Source of the DNA: Opitutales bacterium UBA2995
GTDB lineage: Bacteria; Verrucomicrobiota; Verrucomicrobiia; Opitutales; UBA2995
DNA: 64,000 nucleotides
NCBI GenBank assembly: GCA_002346535.1
Contig: DDZZ01000033.1
Span: 1-64,000 of the forward strand
Direction of reading: 5' to 3'
The notes under the pieces are model-generated. The model saw nothing but the letters and a program-made list of their open reading frames with translations, did no database searches and had not been told where the DNA came from. Shown here piece after piece: positions 24,372 through 34,397 of this stretch (the first letter of the stretch is position 1; every line of letters starts with the position of its first letter). The position numbers were made by a program, and so were the translations under genes.

Positions 24372-27300
24372 ATGGAATCCCATCCATCCGGCATACAATT
24401 ATACCTTTCCAATCGCCTCGAGAACCTCGCGGATGCCCTAATCGAGAATATCCGCAGCCAACCTGGCGATCCACTTAATCCTACGCATATCCTAGTGCAA
24501 AGCCGTGGAATGGCGAGATGGCTAAGTCTGCGTATTGCAGATCGCACGGGAATACAAATGAACACAAAATACTTGTTTCCAAAAGCTTTGGTCGATCAGC
24601 TGCTGACCGGGCTATTGGATATAGGCCAAGACGATGATTGTACGCCCTACTCTCCCAACGGTCTGTTCTGGCGGATCTACAAAAAACTTCCAGATTGGGC
24701 TAACAAACCGGAGAGTAGAGTTCTTAAACACTACCTGACCTCTGAGCAACCAAAGTCTGCATTTTTACGACGGTATCAACTTGCCTTAAAACTTTCCCGC
24801 CTAATGGACAACCTCCAAGTTTATCGCAGCGATCTGCTGAAGGACTGGGCTAAAAGTGATAAAGAAAATAGTTGGAAATCATTAATTTGGAAGGACCTCG
24901 CTGATGAAGCTATCCATTTCCCAGGTCTCCTCGATGATGGCTATGATCGGCTAGCTTCGATAATTAACCGGCCACCAACCTGGCCAGATAGTTTGCACGT
25001 TATTGGAATCTCCGCTCTTCCGGTGACAAATCTTTGTCTGTTAAAAAAAGCCTCAAAATGGATGCCCGTTTCCATATACCTTACACAACCCTCTCCCCTT
25101 TATTGGGGCGATCAGCTTTCCCCAAAAAAACAACTTAGAGAAACTGAAAATAAAAACTTTAGCGAAAGCCATCCATTACTGGGAAATCTTGGCATGCAAG
25201 GTCAGCAATTCCTCAATCAGCTTATTGATATCGAGGTATTCGCTTCCGAGAGCACCGAATATTTTTCTCCGCCTCCCACCCGGAATTTGCTCGGTCAGCT
25301 TAAAAAAGATCTTTACGATCTCAAATCCCCTCCTTCCGAAAAGCAAGAGGCCGAAGCGGAGGGAATTGAGGTGCACGTCTGCCACAATCCTTTGCGTGAA
25401 ATAGAGGTCCTAAAAGACACATTGCTGGCCCGCTTTGAAGCAGACCCAGAGCTAACCCCAGACCAAGTAATCGTAATGGCTCCAAACATCGAGTCCTACA
25501 GTTCAGCCATTCGGTCCGTATTCGGAATAGACGGAAATGAGTACAAGAACCACCTACCCTATTCCCTTACCGATCAAAGTAAGCTCTCCTCCAGCCCCGA
25601 AGCCAAGGTCCTTTTGGGATATTTAAAATTGCTGGAAGGAAGGTGTACTTCCAACGAAGTTGTCAGTTTTCTTAGCATGCCCCTTGTAAGCGAGCGCTTT
25701 GCCTTTTCGGAAGAAGATTGGGAGATACTAAGTACCTGGATTCAGCAAACGGGCATTCGCTGGGGAATCAACCAGGCTCACAGGGAAGCGATAAGCGGAA
25801 GTGCATTTGAGGAGTTTTCCTGGACCCAGGGAATCGATCGTTTGCTGGCCGGGGTAATGGTTCACGGCGAAGCCCCATGCGAATGGGATCCACTGCCACC
25901 CTATCCGCACATTGAAGGAGGATCCACTCAGCTTTTAAACCGATTTCTTGAGTTCTGGAACTCTCTGGAGCAACGACAAACTCAGGCCTCCACACTACAA
26001 AGAACGACAAAATGGATACGGTCCACAAGGACCTTGCTACAGTTACTTTTTCATCCCGCTTCTGGAGAAATCGGAAACTCATCAGACCTGTTTCAGTTGC
26101 TTGAAACTTTGCGAAATGAAGCAACGGCTCAGAATTCAGACGAACCTATGCCACTCAATGTTTTTATCTCACTTCTGGAAGACCGACTATCTGAGGACCA
26201 TCGAGCAAAAGGATTTTTCTCAGGAAAAATCACGTTTTGCTCCCTCAAGCCGATGCGTAATATTCCCGTAAAGATTATTGCCCTGATCGGCATGAATGAA
26301 GGCACCTTTCCACGTGTGGAACCAAAGAACGAGTTTACAGTTCTTCCCGGTGGTACCCGTTCAGGAGACCCTTCTTCCAGAGTGAATGACCGATACCTTT
26401 TCCTGGAATCCATTCTCGCAGCCAAAAGCCTATTTTACATCTCCTACTCGGGAATGGATCCCCAAACTCTCGAAACCCAACCTTCATCCGTCGTAATCGA
26501 GGAATTGTTGGACATTCTGGATGATTATTTCAGCTTTTCGAAAAAACAAAACTCAAGAGAAGCATTAGTATCCACTGAACCCCTACAGGCTTTCAGTCCG
26601 CGAAACTTCCTACCCGGAAACCCGAAAAGCTTTTCTCAAGAAAACTTGGAAGCCGCCGAAGCGTTAACCGGACCCATCGGTGAACAAGAACCCTTTATCT
26701 CCAATTTCAGTCTCCAAAACAAAGATCATCTCAATGGGCTAGAATTAAGGGAGTTGCTCATATTTTTTCAAAACCCTTGTCGCTACTGGCTCCATCATAG
26801 ACTGGAGACTTCTTTTCCACTCACCAAGAGCGAATTGGAAGATACTGAGCCCCTTGAGATTAATCCTCTACAAAATTTCAAGATTGGGAATCACTTATTA
26901 ATCCATGATTCATCCGATCCAAAACATCTGGCCCACCTCCGGGATTTTCTTCCCGTGGGAGCCCTGCGTGAAACGCGGATTCAAGAAAACCAAAGGAGGG
27001 CGCAAGAAATACTTGCCAGAAAAAAGGAGCTACAAAAGACGAATCCCTTCCCCCACTCCTTTCGCCTGCAATTGGGTGAAACGGTTCTCGACGTTGCTTT
27101 CCCGGAGATCGGTGAAAAATCATACGTTACAACCCGATATGGAAAAATTCGGCCCCAAGATATTCTACAGACCTGGATTGAACACTTGTGCCTCTGCGCT
27201 CAACCAGTAACCGATCAATTTACGAGCTGTTGTCTGGGATTGGAAGAAACGGTGATCTTTAAATACGTTTCAAACGCAGAAGGCGAACTTCATAGTCTAT

Positions 27301-27602
27301 TAAACTTGTTCAAACAGGGACAGAGCGCTCCTTTGCCTTTGTTTTCTCGAACCTCCCACGCCTTCGCGGAAGCAACTCTTTTTCCTAGCCCAAAGGCACG
27401 CACAGCACCCATTGACCGCGCCTACTCCGTATTTAATGAAACCCCAAATGCCTATTACGGTTATCTTTACGGGGAATCCTATGACGAGGAGGTTTCAATC
27501 TGTTTTGCGGATACGGAGATTGCTCTAGATAAAACCTTTGAATCTGTGGCACTCGCAACATTCGGCAGGGCCTTAAGCAATTATATGGAGGCGCTTGATT
27601 GA
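24372..27602 (+). CDS. recC: Exodeoxyribonuclease V subunit RecC
   Basis: Chi-recognising, catalytically dead helicase-fold subunit of RecBCD. The N-terminus has IQLYLSNRLENLADAL and ILVQSRGMARWLSL, the best conserved RecC opening. Later IIALIGMNEGTFPR and YSGMDPQTLE correspond to degenerate helicase motifs, and ELLIFFQNPCRYWLHHRL begins the C-terminal nuclease-like domain. 1076 residues, close to the family norm of about 1120. The stop overlaps the recB start (TGATG). Order recC-recB-recD without ptrA matches many non-enteric operons. Confidence 0.93.
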   Translation: MESHPSGIQLYLSNRLENLADALIENIRSQPGDPLNPTHILVQSRGMARWLSLRIADRTGIQMNTKYLFPKALVDQLLTGLLDIGQDDDCTPYSPNGLFWRIYKKLPDWANKPESRVLKHYLTSEQPKSAFLRRYQLALKLSRLMDNLQVYRSDLLKDWAKSDKENSWKSLIWKDLADEAIHFPGLLDDGYDRLASIINRPPTWPDSLHVIGISALPVTNLCLLKKASKWMPVSIYLTQPSPLYWGDQLSPKKQLRETENKNFSESHPLLGNLGMQGQQFLNQLIDIEVFASESTEYFSPPPTRNLLGQLKKDLYDLKSPPSEKQEAEAEGIEVHVCHNPLREIEVLKDTLLARFEADPELTPDQVIVMAPNIESYSSAIRSVFGIDGNEYKNHLPYSLTDQSKLSSSPEAKVLLGYLKLLEGRCTSNEVVSFLSMPLVSERFAFSEEDWEILSTWIQQTGIRWGINQAHREAISGSAFEEFSWTQGIDRLLAGVMVHGEAPCEWDPLPPYPHIEGGSTQLLNRFLEFWNSLEQRQTQASTLQRTTKWIRSTRTLLQLLFHPASGEIGNSSDLFQLLETLRNEATAQNSDEPMPLNVFISLLEDRLSEDHRAKGFFSGKITFCSLKPMRNIPVKIIALIGMNEGTFPRVEPKNEFTVLPGGTRSGDPSSRVNDRYLFLESILAAKSLFYISYSGMDPQTLETQPSSVVIEELLDILDDYFSFSKKQNSREALVSTEPLQAFSPRNFLPGNPKSFSQENLEAAEALTGPIGEQEPFISNFSLQNKDHLNGLELRELLIFFQNPCRYWLHHRLETSFPLTKSELEDTEPLEINPLQNFKIGNHLLIHDSSDPKHLAHLRDFLPVGALRETRIQENQRRAQEILARKKELQKTNPFPHSFRLQLGETVLDVAFPEIGEKSYVTTRYGKIRPQDILQTWIEHLCLCAQPVTDQFTSCCLGLEETVIFKYVSNAEGELHSLLNLFKQGQSAPLPLFSRTSHAFAEATLFPSPKARTAPIDRAYSVFNETPNAYYGYLYGESYDEEVSICFADTEIALDKTFESVALATFGRALSNYMEALD

Positions 27603-30600
27603 TGCCAAAAGATTACAAAATTGCGGAATCACCTGTACGAAAAGGAGTTACTTTTCTGGAGGCCAGTGCAGGGACCGGAAAAACTTACACTATATCTCGG
27701 ATAGCTGTGCGGCTGATAGCAGAGGAAGGTCTACCTGTTTCTAAAATCCTCGTAGTCACGTTTACGGAAACTGCAACCAAGGAGCTGAATGGCCGCATTC
27801 GGCAAGCTATTGCAGAGACCCTTCATCAATTAAACAATCCGAACACAAAGGATCCACTCGCACGCACCTACGGCCAAAAAAAGACCGAGGAATTAAAGTT
27901 GATTCAAAATCGACTCAAACTGGCTCTGGCTTACTTTGATGAAGCATCCATCTTTACTATTCATGGTTTCTGCAACCGAGTGCTCAATGATTTTGCTTTT
28001 GAGAGTAATCAACTCTTTGAGCCAAAATTAATCAAAGAACCTACACCGTTATGGACAGAGGCGCTGCAGGATCTATGGAGAAAAAACTTTTATCAGAACG
28101 ATTCATTTCTGGCCGCTCTTTTGACTGCAGGCAGAATCACTCCTTATGGTCTGATCGAAGCTTACCGAAGCTTTTCCCAGTTTCCAAACATTGAAGTCCT
28201 GCCAATTGTATCCAAAAAAAAGCTACAAGATTCCATTCAAGTTTTGAGAAAAATCTGGGATCGATTGGCACAATTCATAGCAAAAGAGCGGGAGACATTG
28301 TTAGACCTGTTGGAACAGGAATCCTCTTTTGAAAGCAAATTCCGAAAAGAGATGTCGGCGCTTAGAGCCAGCCTGAGATCGGAATGGCCGACTGTTCCCA
28401 CAACCACTGCAGTGCGAATCATTAGCCGACTATCCCTATCTCACCTAACAAAAAAACGCTTAAAAGGTGCCAAGGACTTGAAGTTTCATGCAGCCTTTCA
28501 TCATCTGGGCGATGAGTGGCAAGCAGCCTTTCACGAATTTTGTCATCAGCAACGGTTTATCTGCCTGCGCCAAGCGAGGAAATTACTGCAGGAGAAAAAG
28601 AAACAAGATAACCTGCTCACCTTTGAGGACCTGGTTCCGAGAGTCTTAAATATTCTCGAATCCGGTAACGGCAATTTCCTGCAGTCCAAAATTCAAAACT
28701 CATATCAGGCTGCCTTGATCGATGAATTTCAGGATACCGACCCAGAACAAACCGAACTCTTTCGGAGGCTGTTCATCTCACCCGATCATTTTCTTTTTCT
28801 GATCGGGGACCCTAAACAAGCAATCTATAAATTCCGAGGAGCGGACATATTCAGTTATCTAAATGCCCGCAATCTCGCTGACCGTATTTATACCCTTCCA
28901 ACCAACTGGCGATCAGATCCGGCCCTTATTGATGCAGTCAACGGCCTTTTTTCTCAGTTCCCCGCCGCATTTGTATTTCCGGAAATACCATTTCTACCTT
29001 CAGAGTCGGCTGTGAATGAAGGACAATTTACGTTGAAAGGTAAAAGACTCTCACATCCCTTCCAGTTTTGCTTTCAGAAATCGGAAACAGACAAACCGAT
29101 CACCAATGAATTGGGAAAGCAATCAATTCGCCTCGCCATGGCTAGCGAGATACTGCGACTACTCGGAGGCGATTACCAAATCAATGGAAACAACGTTCAA
29201 CCTGCAGATATTGCTATTCTGACTCGCACAAAGCAGGAAGGAATTGATGTTCGAGACGAACTTTCCCTTCATGGACTGCCATCGGTGTTCACCACAGATC
29301 AAACAGTTTTTGAAAGCCGGGAGGCACACATGCTTTCCCATCTGCTCCGCTCGCTACTTGAACCCTACAAAGCGGAATGGACAAGGGCTCTTTATACGTC
29401 CGAATGGTTTGGCTGGGATGCATCCACAATTTTTGGGAAAAATGAAACAGTGGATGGCTGGGAGGAAATTCAAAATAAGATAAGGAAGCTTTGTGATCGC
29501 TGGAATTTGGAAGGCATCGCACAAACCATGGCCGATTGGATCAGCTGGTCGGGCGTTAAACAGACGCTGCTTGCACAGCCTGGAGGCGAACGAGCGGTTA
29601 CTAACCTGCTTCACCTAGTAGAACTCATCACTCAGGCGGAAGAAGAATCTGAATTGAGCCCACTCTCTCTAACTCAATGGCTGGATCGAACCATTAAAGA
29701 TCCAGACCGAGAACGTGACGACTTCCTCTCTCGATTGGAGAGTGATGAGAATGCCATTCAAATCATGACAATTCACAAGAGCAAAGGACTGCAATACCCG
29801 ATCGTCTTCGTTCCGTTTGCTTGGAGTAAGGCAGTCAGCCCCTTGGATGACGTTATATACCATCAATCCGCTAACAACTATCAGCTTGTCCTCGATCGCC
29901 GGGAAGAGATCGAGGAGACAGACCAACAACAATTTCGAAAAGAAAGCTTGTCCGATGCCCTGAGACTTCTTTACGTCGCCCTGACTCGTGCCAAACACGC
30001 CACCTATCTGTTTTGGGGCGATTTCAAATCCCTGGAAAACTCGTCAATCGGCTATCTTCTCGGCATCCGGAAAGAGGCGAATCCAAATTTTCCACAGACA
30101 ACGACCGAAGCGCTCGAGCTCATCCGCAAAAAACAATTGCCTGGCATAGCTTTTAACATGGTTACTGCAATGACGGAAGATCAGCAGCCGGAATTTAATC
30201 GTTTTGAAAAAGTCGAAAACCTAACAACCAAAAATTTTCATCACAAACCCGACAGCGGTTTTTCTATCTCCAGCTTTTCCTCCCTGGCAACCGGATTCAA
30301 AGAATCACTTGAAGAAAGCTTCGAGGAAGAGGAGGAATCAAAACCGGATCTTCCAGGAGAGCAAGCCATGGACTCCATTTTCACTTTACCGAAAGGAGCT
30401 GTAACGGGAACTTTGATACACAATATTCTCGAGAAATCAGACTTCAGTGACCCCGAATCTGTGAAAGCCTCCCTTAAAAGCAATATCCACGTATCCGCTC
30501 TGGAAAGTAAATGGGGGCCCATTCTTGAAGAGCACCTGATCACAATGCTAGATACCCCCTTGCAAGGTACCTCGGGGCTCAAACTGAACAAACTGGACAA

Positions 30601-31099
30601 TCGATCCTGTTTGGCAGAGACGGAATTTCACTTTCCCACAAGAAACACTTGTCTTAAATCCATTCTTAACTATTTTAAATCGGTTGCTGGAGCACGATTT
30701 GGAACCGAACTTCCGACTATGGAACACTGCAAACAGCAACGCCTTCGAGGTTTTCTTCGTGGTTTTATCGACCTGCTATTTAAATGGGAAAACCGATATT
30801 ACATTCTTGATTGGAAATCCAATTGGTTAGGTAACGGCCTGGAAGAGTATGGCCAGGATCATTTGAACGAGGCGATGACGCACAGCGCCTATTTCCTCCA
30901 ATATTATCTCTATTCGCTGGCAACAGTTCGCTACCTGAATTTTCGCGATCCCGATTTCAACTACGATAAACATTTCGGAGGCGTCTACTATATTTTCATA
31001 CGTGGCGTTCATCCTACCCGTCCAGGATCAGGGGTATTCTTTGACCGCCCCGAAAAATCAGCCATCCAAACTCTCGACAATCTTTTCGCTCAAAACTAA
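27602..31099 (+). CDS. recB: Exodeoxyribonuclease V subunit RecB
   Basis: 3'-5' SF1 helicase and nuclease subunit of RecBCD. Walker A is LEASAGTGKTYTISRI, motif II is LIDEFQDTDPEQ, motif III/IV lies around GDPKQAIYKFRGADIFSYL, and motif VI contains LLYVALTRAKHATYLF. The C-terminal nuclease has GFIDLLFKW, YYILDWKSNWLG (catalytic Asp and Lys) and a preceding His/Glu region, so it looks active. About 1165 residues. I start at the ATG at 27602, which shares one base with the recC stop; a TTG one codon earlier is the alternative. The recD GTG follows the stop directly. Confidence 0.94.
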   Translation: MPKDYKIAESPVRKGVTFLEASAGTGKTYTISRIAVRLIAEEGLPVSKILVVTFTETATKELNGRIRQAIAETLHQLNNPNTKDPLARTYGQKKTEELKLIQNRLKLALAYFDEASIFTIHGFCNRVLNDFAFESNQLFEPKLIKEPTPLWTEALQDLWRKNFYQNDSFLAALLTAGRITPYGLIEAYRSFSQFPNIEVLPIVSKKKLQDSIQVLRKIWDRLAQFIAKERETLLDLLEQESSFESKFRKEMSALRASLRSEWPTVPTTTAVRIISRLSLSHLTKKRLKGAKDLKFHAAFHHLGDEWQAAFHEFCHQQRFICLRQARKLLQEKKKQDNLLTFEDLVPRVLNILESGNGNFLQSKIQNSYQAALIDEFQDTDPEQTELFRRLFISPDHFLFLIGDPKQAIYKFRGADIFSYLNARNLADRIYTLPTNWRSDPALIDAVNGLFSQFPAAFVFPEIPFLPSESAVNEGQFTLKGKRLSHPFQFCFQKSETDKPITNELGKQSIRLAMASEILRLLGGDYQINGNNVQPADIAILTRTKQEGIDVRDELSLHGLPSVFTTDQTVFESREAHMLSHLLRSLLEPYKAEWTRALYTSEWFGWDASTIFGKNETVDGWEEIQNKIRKLCDRWNLEGIAQTMADWISWSGVKQTLLAQPGGERAVTNLLHLVELITQAEEESELSPLSLTQWLDRTIKDPDRERDDFLSRLESDENAIQIMTIHKSKGLQYPIVFVPFAWSKAVSPLDDVIYHQSANNYQLVLDRREEIEETDQQQFRKESLSDALRLLYVALTRAKHATYLFWGDFKSLENSSIGYLLGIRKEANPNFPQTTTEALELIRKKQLPGIAFNMVTAMTEDQQPEFNRFEKVENLTTKNFHHKPDSGFSISSFSSLATGFKESLEESFEEEEESKPDLPGEQAMDSIFTLPKGAVTGTLIHNILEKSDFSDPESVKASLKSNIHVSALESKWGPILEEHLITMLDTPLQGTSGLKLNKLDNRSCLAETEFHFPTRNTCLKSILNYFKSVAGARFGTELPTMEHCKQQRLRGFLRGFIDLLFKWENRYYILDWKSNWLGNGLEEYGQDHLNEAMTHSAYFLQYYLYSLATVRYLNFRDPDFNYDKHFGGVYYIFIRGVHPTRPGSGVFFDRPEKSAIQTLDNLFAQN

Positions 31100-32797
31100 G
31101 TGACTTCGGTAACCGACATACCTTTGCTCACCACCTTGGACCGCTCTCTGGCGGCGTTTGTAGAAAAGCAAGACGCCTCTTGCCCACCTGAGATAGGCCT
31201 TGCCGCCGCCCTGGCCAGCTTTGCCATTCGCCAGGGACATGTATGTCTGGATTTGGGCAATTTGGAAGTCAATGAGATTACTCCATATCTGGATAAAGAG
31301 AGTCAAGCAGCGCTGCAGTCGCTCAAACCGAGCTCGATCATTGGCTCAGAAAATGAAGTCCAAAAACCCATAATCCTTACCAAGCAAAACAAGCTTTATT
31401 TCCACCGCAATTGGCACTACGAACAGAGGCTGATCAACGCGATAAAAGAACGCATGAACCGTGATGGCTCTCTCGATCTTAAGGAAAATTATACCTATGA
31501 CAATTATCAACATCTTGCTCCGGAACAGGCAAAAGCAGTTCAAACCGCAAAAATCCTTAACATGGTATTTATTTCCGGAGGCCCCGGCACAGGAAAAACC
31601 ACTACCGTTCTCTACATTCTCGCAGAGATTTTCAAAAAAGCTGGAAACCGGGACCTGCAAGTCGCTTTGGCCGCACCGACCGGTAAAGCGGCAAAGCGCA
31701 TTAGTGAATCATTGCAATCGGAATTTCGAAATCTGCCAAATCTGGAATCAGGAAATCTTCCTACGGAAACTATGACATTGCATCGTCTTCTCGGTTACCA
31801 GCACAACTCTTCGCAATTCAGGCACAATCAACAATTCCCCCTTCCCCACGATGTAGTAATCGTGGATGAGGCCTCAATGCTCGACCTCCTGCTCTTCAGC
31901 AAATTGTTAGAAGCACTAAAACCAGATGCAAAGCTCATTCTACTCGGGGACCGTTTTCAGCTAGCCAGTGTCGAAGCAGGATCCATTTTTGGTGATTTGA
32001 TTGAGGCAAGCCAATTCAACGACCTACTCTCCAGGCATTGCGTCGAGCTAAAGCAAAATTTCCGGCTCGGAATAGACAACGCGCTCTTTGCTGCCTGCGA
32101 AGCTGCCAAAGCAGGTAATGCATCAACAGTCCTTGAAACTTTCGACAAGGCGAATTCCACAATACGGCTTCGACCGTTTCCACAAACCCGAATCCTGCCT
32201 TCTGCATTTGAAAAACTTGCTCAACATTTTGTCCACATGAGCAAAGCAGTATCACCAAGTGACGCGTTGGCACAGATCCAGAAGGCCTGCATACTTACAC
32301 CTTTGCGCCATGGACCCTACGGGGTCGAAGGTCTAAATGTATTGCTGCAGTCACTCCATCGAAATGCGTTGGGTCTACCGGAATCCGAAAATTACTTTTC
32401 AGGACAACCCGTGATCATAACCGAAAACAATTACATCCACCGATTGTTTAATGGTGACGTAGGGATCCTGTATACTGAACCCGAAAAAGTTGGACCTCTT
32501 TACGCCTATTTTCAGGGAAATGAAGATGAACCGATAAGGCGATTTCCCATATCGGGCCTTCCTACTCATGAGCTTGCTTACGCTTTAACCGTGCACAAAT
32601 CCCAAGGATCCGAGTACGATACCGTTCAACTGGTTCTTCCTGAAACCGAGTCTCCCATTCTGACGAGAGAACTGTTTTATACCGCCTTGTCCAGAAGCCG
32701 CAACGAAGTGGTCATCTGGGGAACCGCGGATACAGTAAGCCAAGCAATCAACCACCGCACCCATCGTAACTCGGGAATACTCGATACTATGATCTAG
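31100..32797 (+). CDS. recD: Exodeoxyribonuclease V subunit RecD
   Basis: 5'-3' SF1B helicase subunit of RecBCD. Motif I is ISGGPGTGKTTTVLYIL, motif II is VIVDEASMLDLLL, then LILLGDRFQLASVEAG, and near the C-terminus YALTVHKSQGSEYDTVQLV and YTALSRSRNEVVIWG. The N-terminal about 120 residues are the RecB-binding domain. 565 residues, as in other RecD. The start is GTG, immediately after the recB TAA with zero spacing, which points to translational re-initiation and stoichiometric synthesis. Confidence 0.94.
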   Translation: MTSVTDIPLLTTLDRSLAAFVEKQDASCPPEIGLAAALASFAIRQGHVCLDLGNLEVNEITPYLDKESQAALQSLKPSSIIGSENEVQKPIILTKQNKLYFHRNWHYEQRLINAIKERMNRDGSLDLKENYTYDNYQHLAPEQAKAVQTAKILNMVFISGGPGTGKTTTVLYILAEIFKKAGNRDLQVALAAPTGKAAKRISESLQSEFRNLPNLESGNLPTETMTLHRLLGYQHNSSQFRHNQQFPLPHDVVIVDEASMLDLLLFSKLLEALKPDAKLILLGDRFQLASVEAGSIFGDLIEASQFNDLLSRHCVELKQNFRLGIDNALFAACEAAKAGNASTVLETFDKANSTIRLRPFPQTRILPSAFEKLAQHFVHMSKAVSPSDALAQIQKACILTPLRHGPYGVEGLNVLLQSLHRNALGLPESENYFSGQPVIITENNYIHRLFNGDVGILYTEPEKVGPLYAYFQGNEDEPIRRFPISGLPTHELAYALTVHKSQGSEYDTVQLVLPETESPILTRELFYTALSRSRNEVVIWGTADTVSQAINHRTHRNSGILDTMI

Positions 32798-32799
32798 AG

Positions 32800-33440
32800 C
32801 ATGAAAAATCAGCGTGCTTACAAATGAGGTTCAAAGCTTTTTGAGTAAGCGTCTTTCCAGGCTCCATACGTTACCAAGTTAAGGTTCCTGAAGGATACGG
32901 CAACGGGATTCATGTCAAAGGACTGACCGTACTGCTCATTAAGAAAAGCCCGCCCGACTAAATGGGTTAATTTTTTTATCGGCATGAATTGTTGTATCGC
33001 CAATTTACCTACTGGGATAATCAGACTCGGTCGTAGTATGCGAATTTAGGTCTTTCACCATTTACTGTAGTTGGCAATTTCGTCCTTGTCAGGAACCCGA
33101 TCACCGTTCTTGGATTCTTGCCAGGGTAGCACCGGAAGACCGCTGCCATATAAATGGATTTCCGAAATTGTTCCTCGGTCATACTCGAAGAACCTTCAAA
33201 CCACCAAATAAAGTCTTACCGGCAGTCCAGGCAAAGGGCCGTTGCAGAATTGGTTCCTTAACTCCGAGAGCCTGCCCGACCATCAAGCCTTTGCTGGCAA
33301 TTGCATTGCCCGTGATTGTGCATCTTCGGACAGAGGTTGCAACGCCGAAATTGCGACAAATGCCTCTCCAGGGTAAGCAGCTCCATTCGAGGATTTGAAA
33401 ATCAAATCTGTCTTGAATACAAGGCCTCCACTGCTTTGTC
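32800..33440 (-). pseudogene. Uracil-DNA glycosylase family protein, multiply frameshifted
   Basis: Reading the minus strand and switching frames gives a recognisable UDG-superfamily protein in order. MVGQALGVKEPILQRPFAW (33283 down) is motif 1 with the GQAPG-like catalytic loop and is followed by AGKTLFGG. Then come MTEEQFRKSIYMAAVFRCYP (from 33182), NGDRVPDKDEIANYSKW (about 33110-33060), LIIPVGKLAIQQF and KKLTHLVGRAF (33025-32948), PLPYPSGTLTW (about 32905, the conserved HPSG loop with His changed to Tyr), a TAA, and MEPGKTLTQKALNLI (about 32865-32823). At least four frame changes and one stop are needed. The gene must once have been about 210 codons. The boundaries are approximate. It lies convergent with recD. 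Confidence 0.7.
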
Positions 33441-33451
33441 TTCCTATCCCA

Positions 33452-33910
33452 ATGCACAAGCCCGCATTAATACTATTCAGCCTTCTGTCACTATTGGATG
33501 TCAATGCTCTGGGCGTAAAACTCCAACAATCCGACTATTTTGAAACGCGAACTGGCGGATTCGTTCCGAATACAGAAAACAAAACTATCGTGTATGCCAT
33601 CACATTGCTGGTGAACACTCCGCCGCCAGTCGGTTCGGTATTGGAATTCCGTTTTCAAAACCCACTTCGAAAAAGCAAACCTCTGCTAAAAGACATATAC
33701 CTCGAAGCTGAACAGGAAGAAATACGTGTTATCTCAGACCCGGTGTGGGGGCTGCGCAACGGAAACTCTTACCAAATCGAGGCCATACTCTACGAATCCG
33801 AAGCCAAAAAGAATCGGCTTTCGGTGCATAAACAAACCCTGTTATTTCGGGTTCTGGAAAAATATTTCAACCAATACATAAAACCTTGGTACCAGGGCAA
33901 AAAAGGTTAA
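33452..33910 (+). CDS. Small exported protein of unknown function
   Basis: 152 residues with a likely signal peptide (MHKPALILFSLLSLLDVNAL, cleavage near NAL-G). The mature part is predicted to be mostly beta strands: YAITLLVNTP, SVLEFRFQNPL, EIRVISDPVWGLRNGNSYQI. I start at MHKP because the longer frame from 33395 precedes the hydrophobic stretch with unrelated residues. I do not recognise a family; it resembles small periplasmic beta-sandwich proteins seen next to unrelated genes. It is flanked by two decayed genes, so it may be under weak selection, but its own frame is intact. Confidence 0.55.
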   Translation: MHKPALILFSLLSLLDVNALGVKLQQSDYFETRTGGFVPNTENKTIVYAITLLVNTPPPVGSVLEFRFQNPLRKSKPLLKDIYLEAEQEEIRVISDPVWGLRNGNSYQIEAILYESEAKKNRLSVHKQTLLFRVLEKYFNQYIKPWYQGKKG

Positions 33911-33953
33911 TTGGCAGGGAATGAAAGATATGAGTTTGAGAAGTTGACTAAAG

Positions 33954-34282
33954 ATGGAACTACGGTCACTACCAAATGTGAAGGTTGAGTTATTGAAAGA
34001 TACCGAGTTAATATGCGTGTTCTATCGAGGTAAAGAAATCGCTCATTTCCATGATCATGAAGAGATCGATTTAAGGTTGTCGCGGGCATTTACTAAAAAA
34101 GAGCAACTCAAACCTGAAACAGGCTCAAAATACCATCATAATCGATCAAAGAATTCTTGTTCGATGCAAATTAAGTTCCTATCAAAAAGGACGCTGAACT
34201 TCTTTTTGAGCTAGCTCGCCGACTTATCAAAGATGAATACGAAGGCACAGGTTGGGGAAACGTATCCGAAATAGGTGATTGA
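33954..34282 (+). pseudogene. Frameshifted DUF5519 / luciferase-domain-like protein
   Basis: The first frame, starting at the ATG of MELRSLPNVKVELLKD, contains YRGKEIAHFHDHEEIDLRL, the core pattern of the small luciferase-domain (DUF5519) family: a strand, an HxH-like turn, then DLRL. After about 65 residues the frame goes astray. Two shifts, one near 34130 and one in an A-run near 34185, restore TIIIDQRILVRCKLSSYQK and then DAELLFELARRLIKDEYEG to a TGA at 34282. Total about 110 codons, the family size. The biological role of the family is unknown. Confidence 0.5.
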
Positions 34283-34397
34283 TTGGATTCTAATTTCTAG
34301 CAATCGTGAGTTTAGCAATTACAACACCATTAACTAGACTTTATCCGATCATCGGCCAATTCTGGCCGATCTCGTGCGCAGCCCTATTCACTAACCC

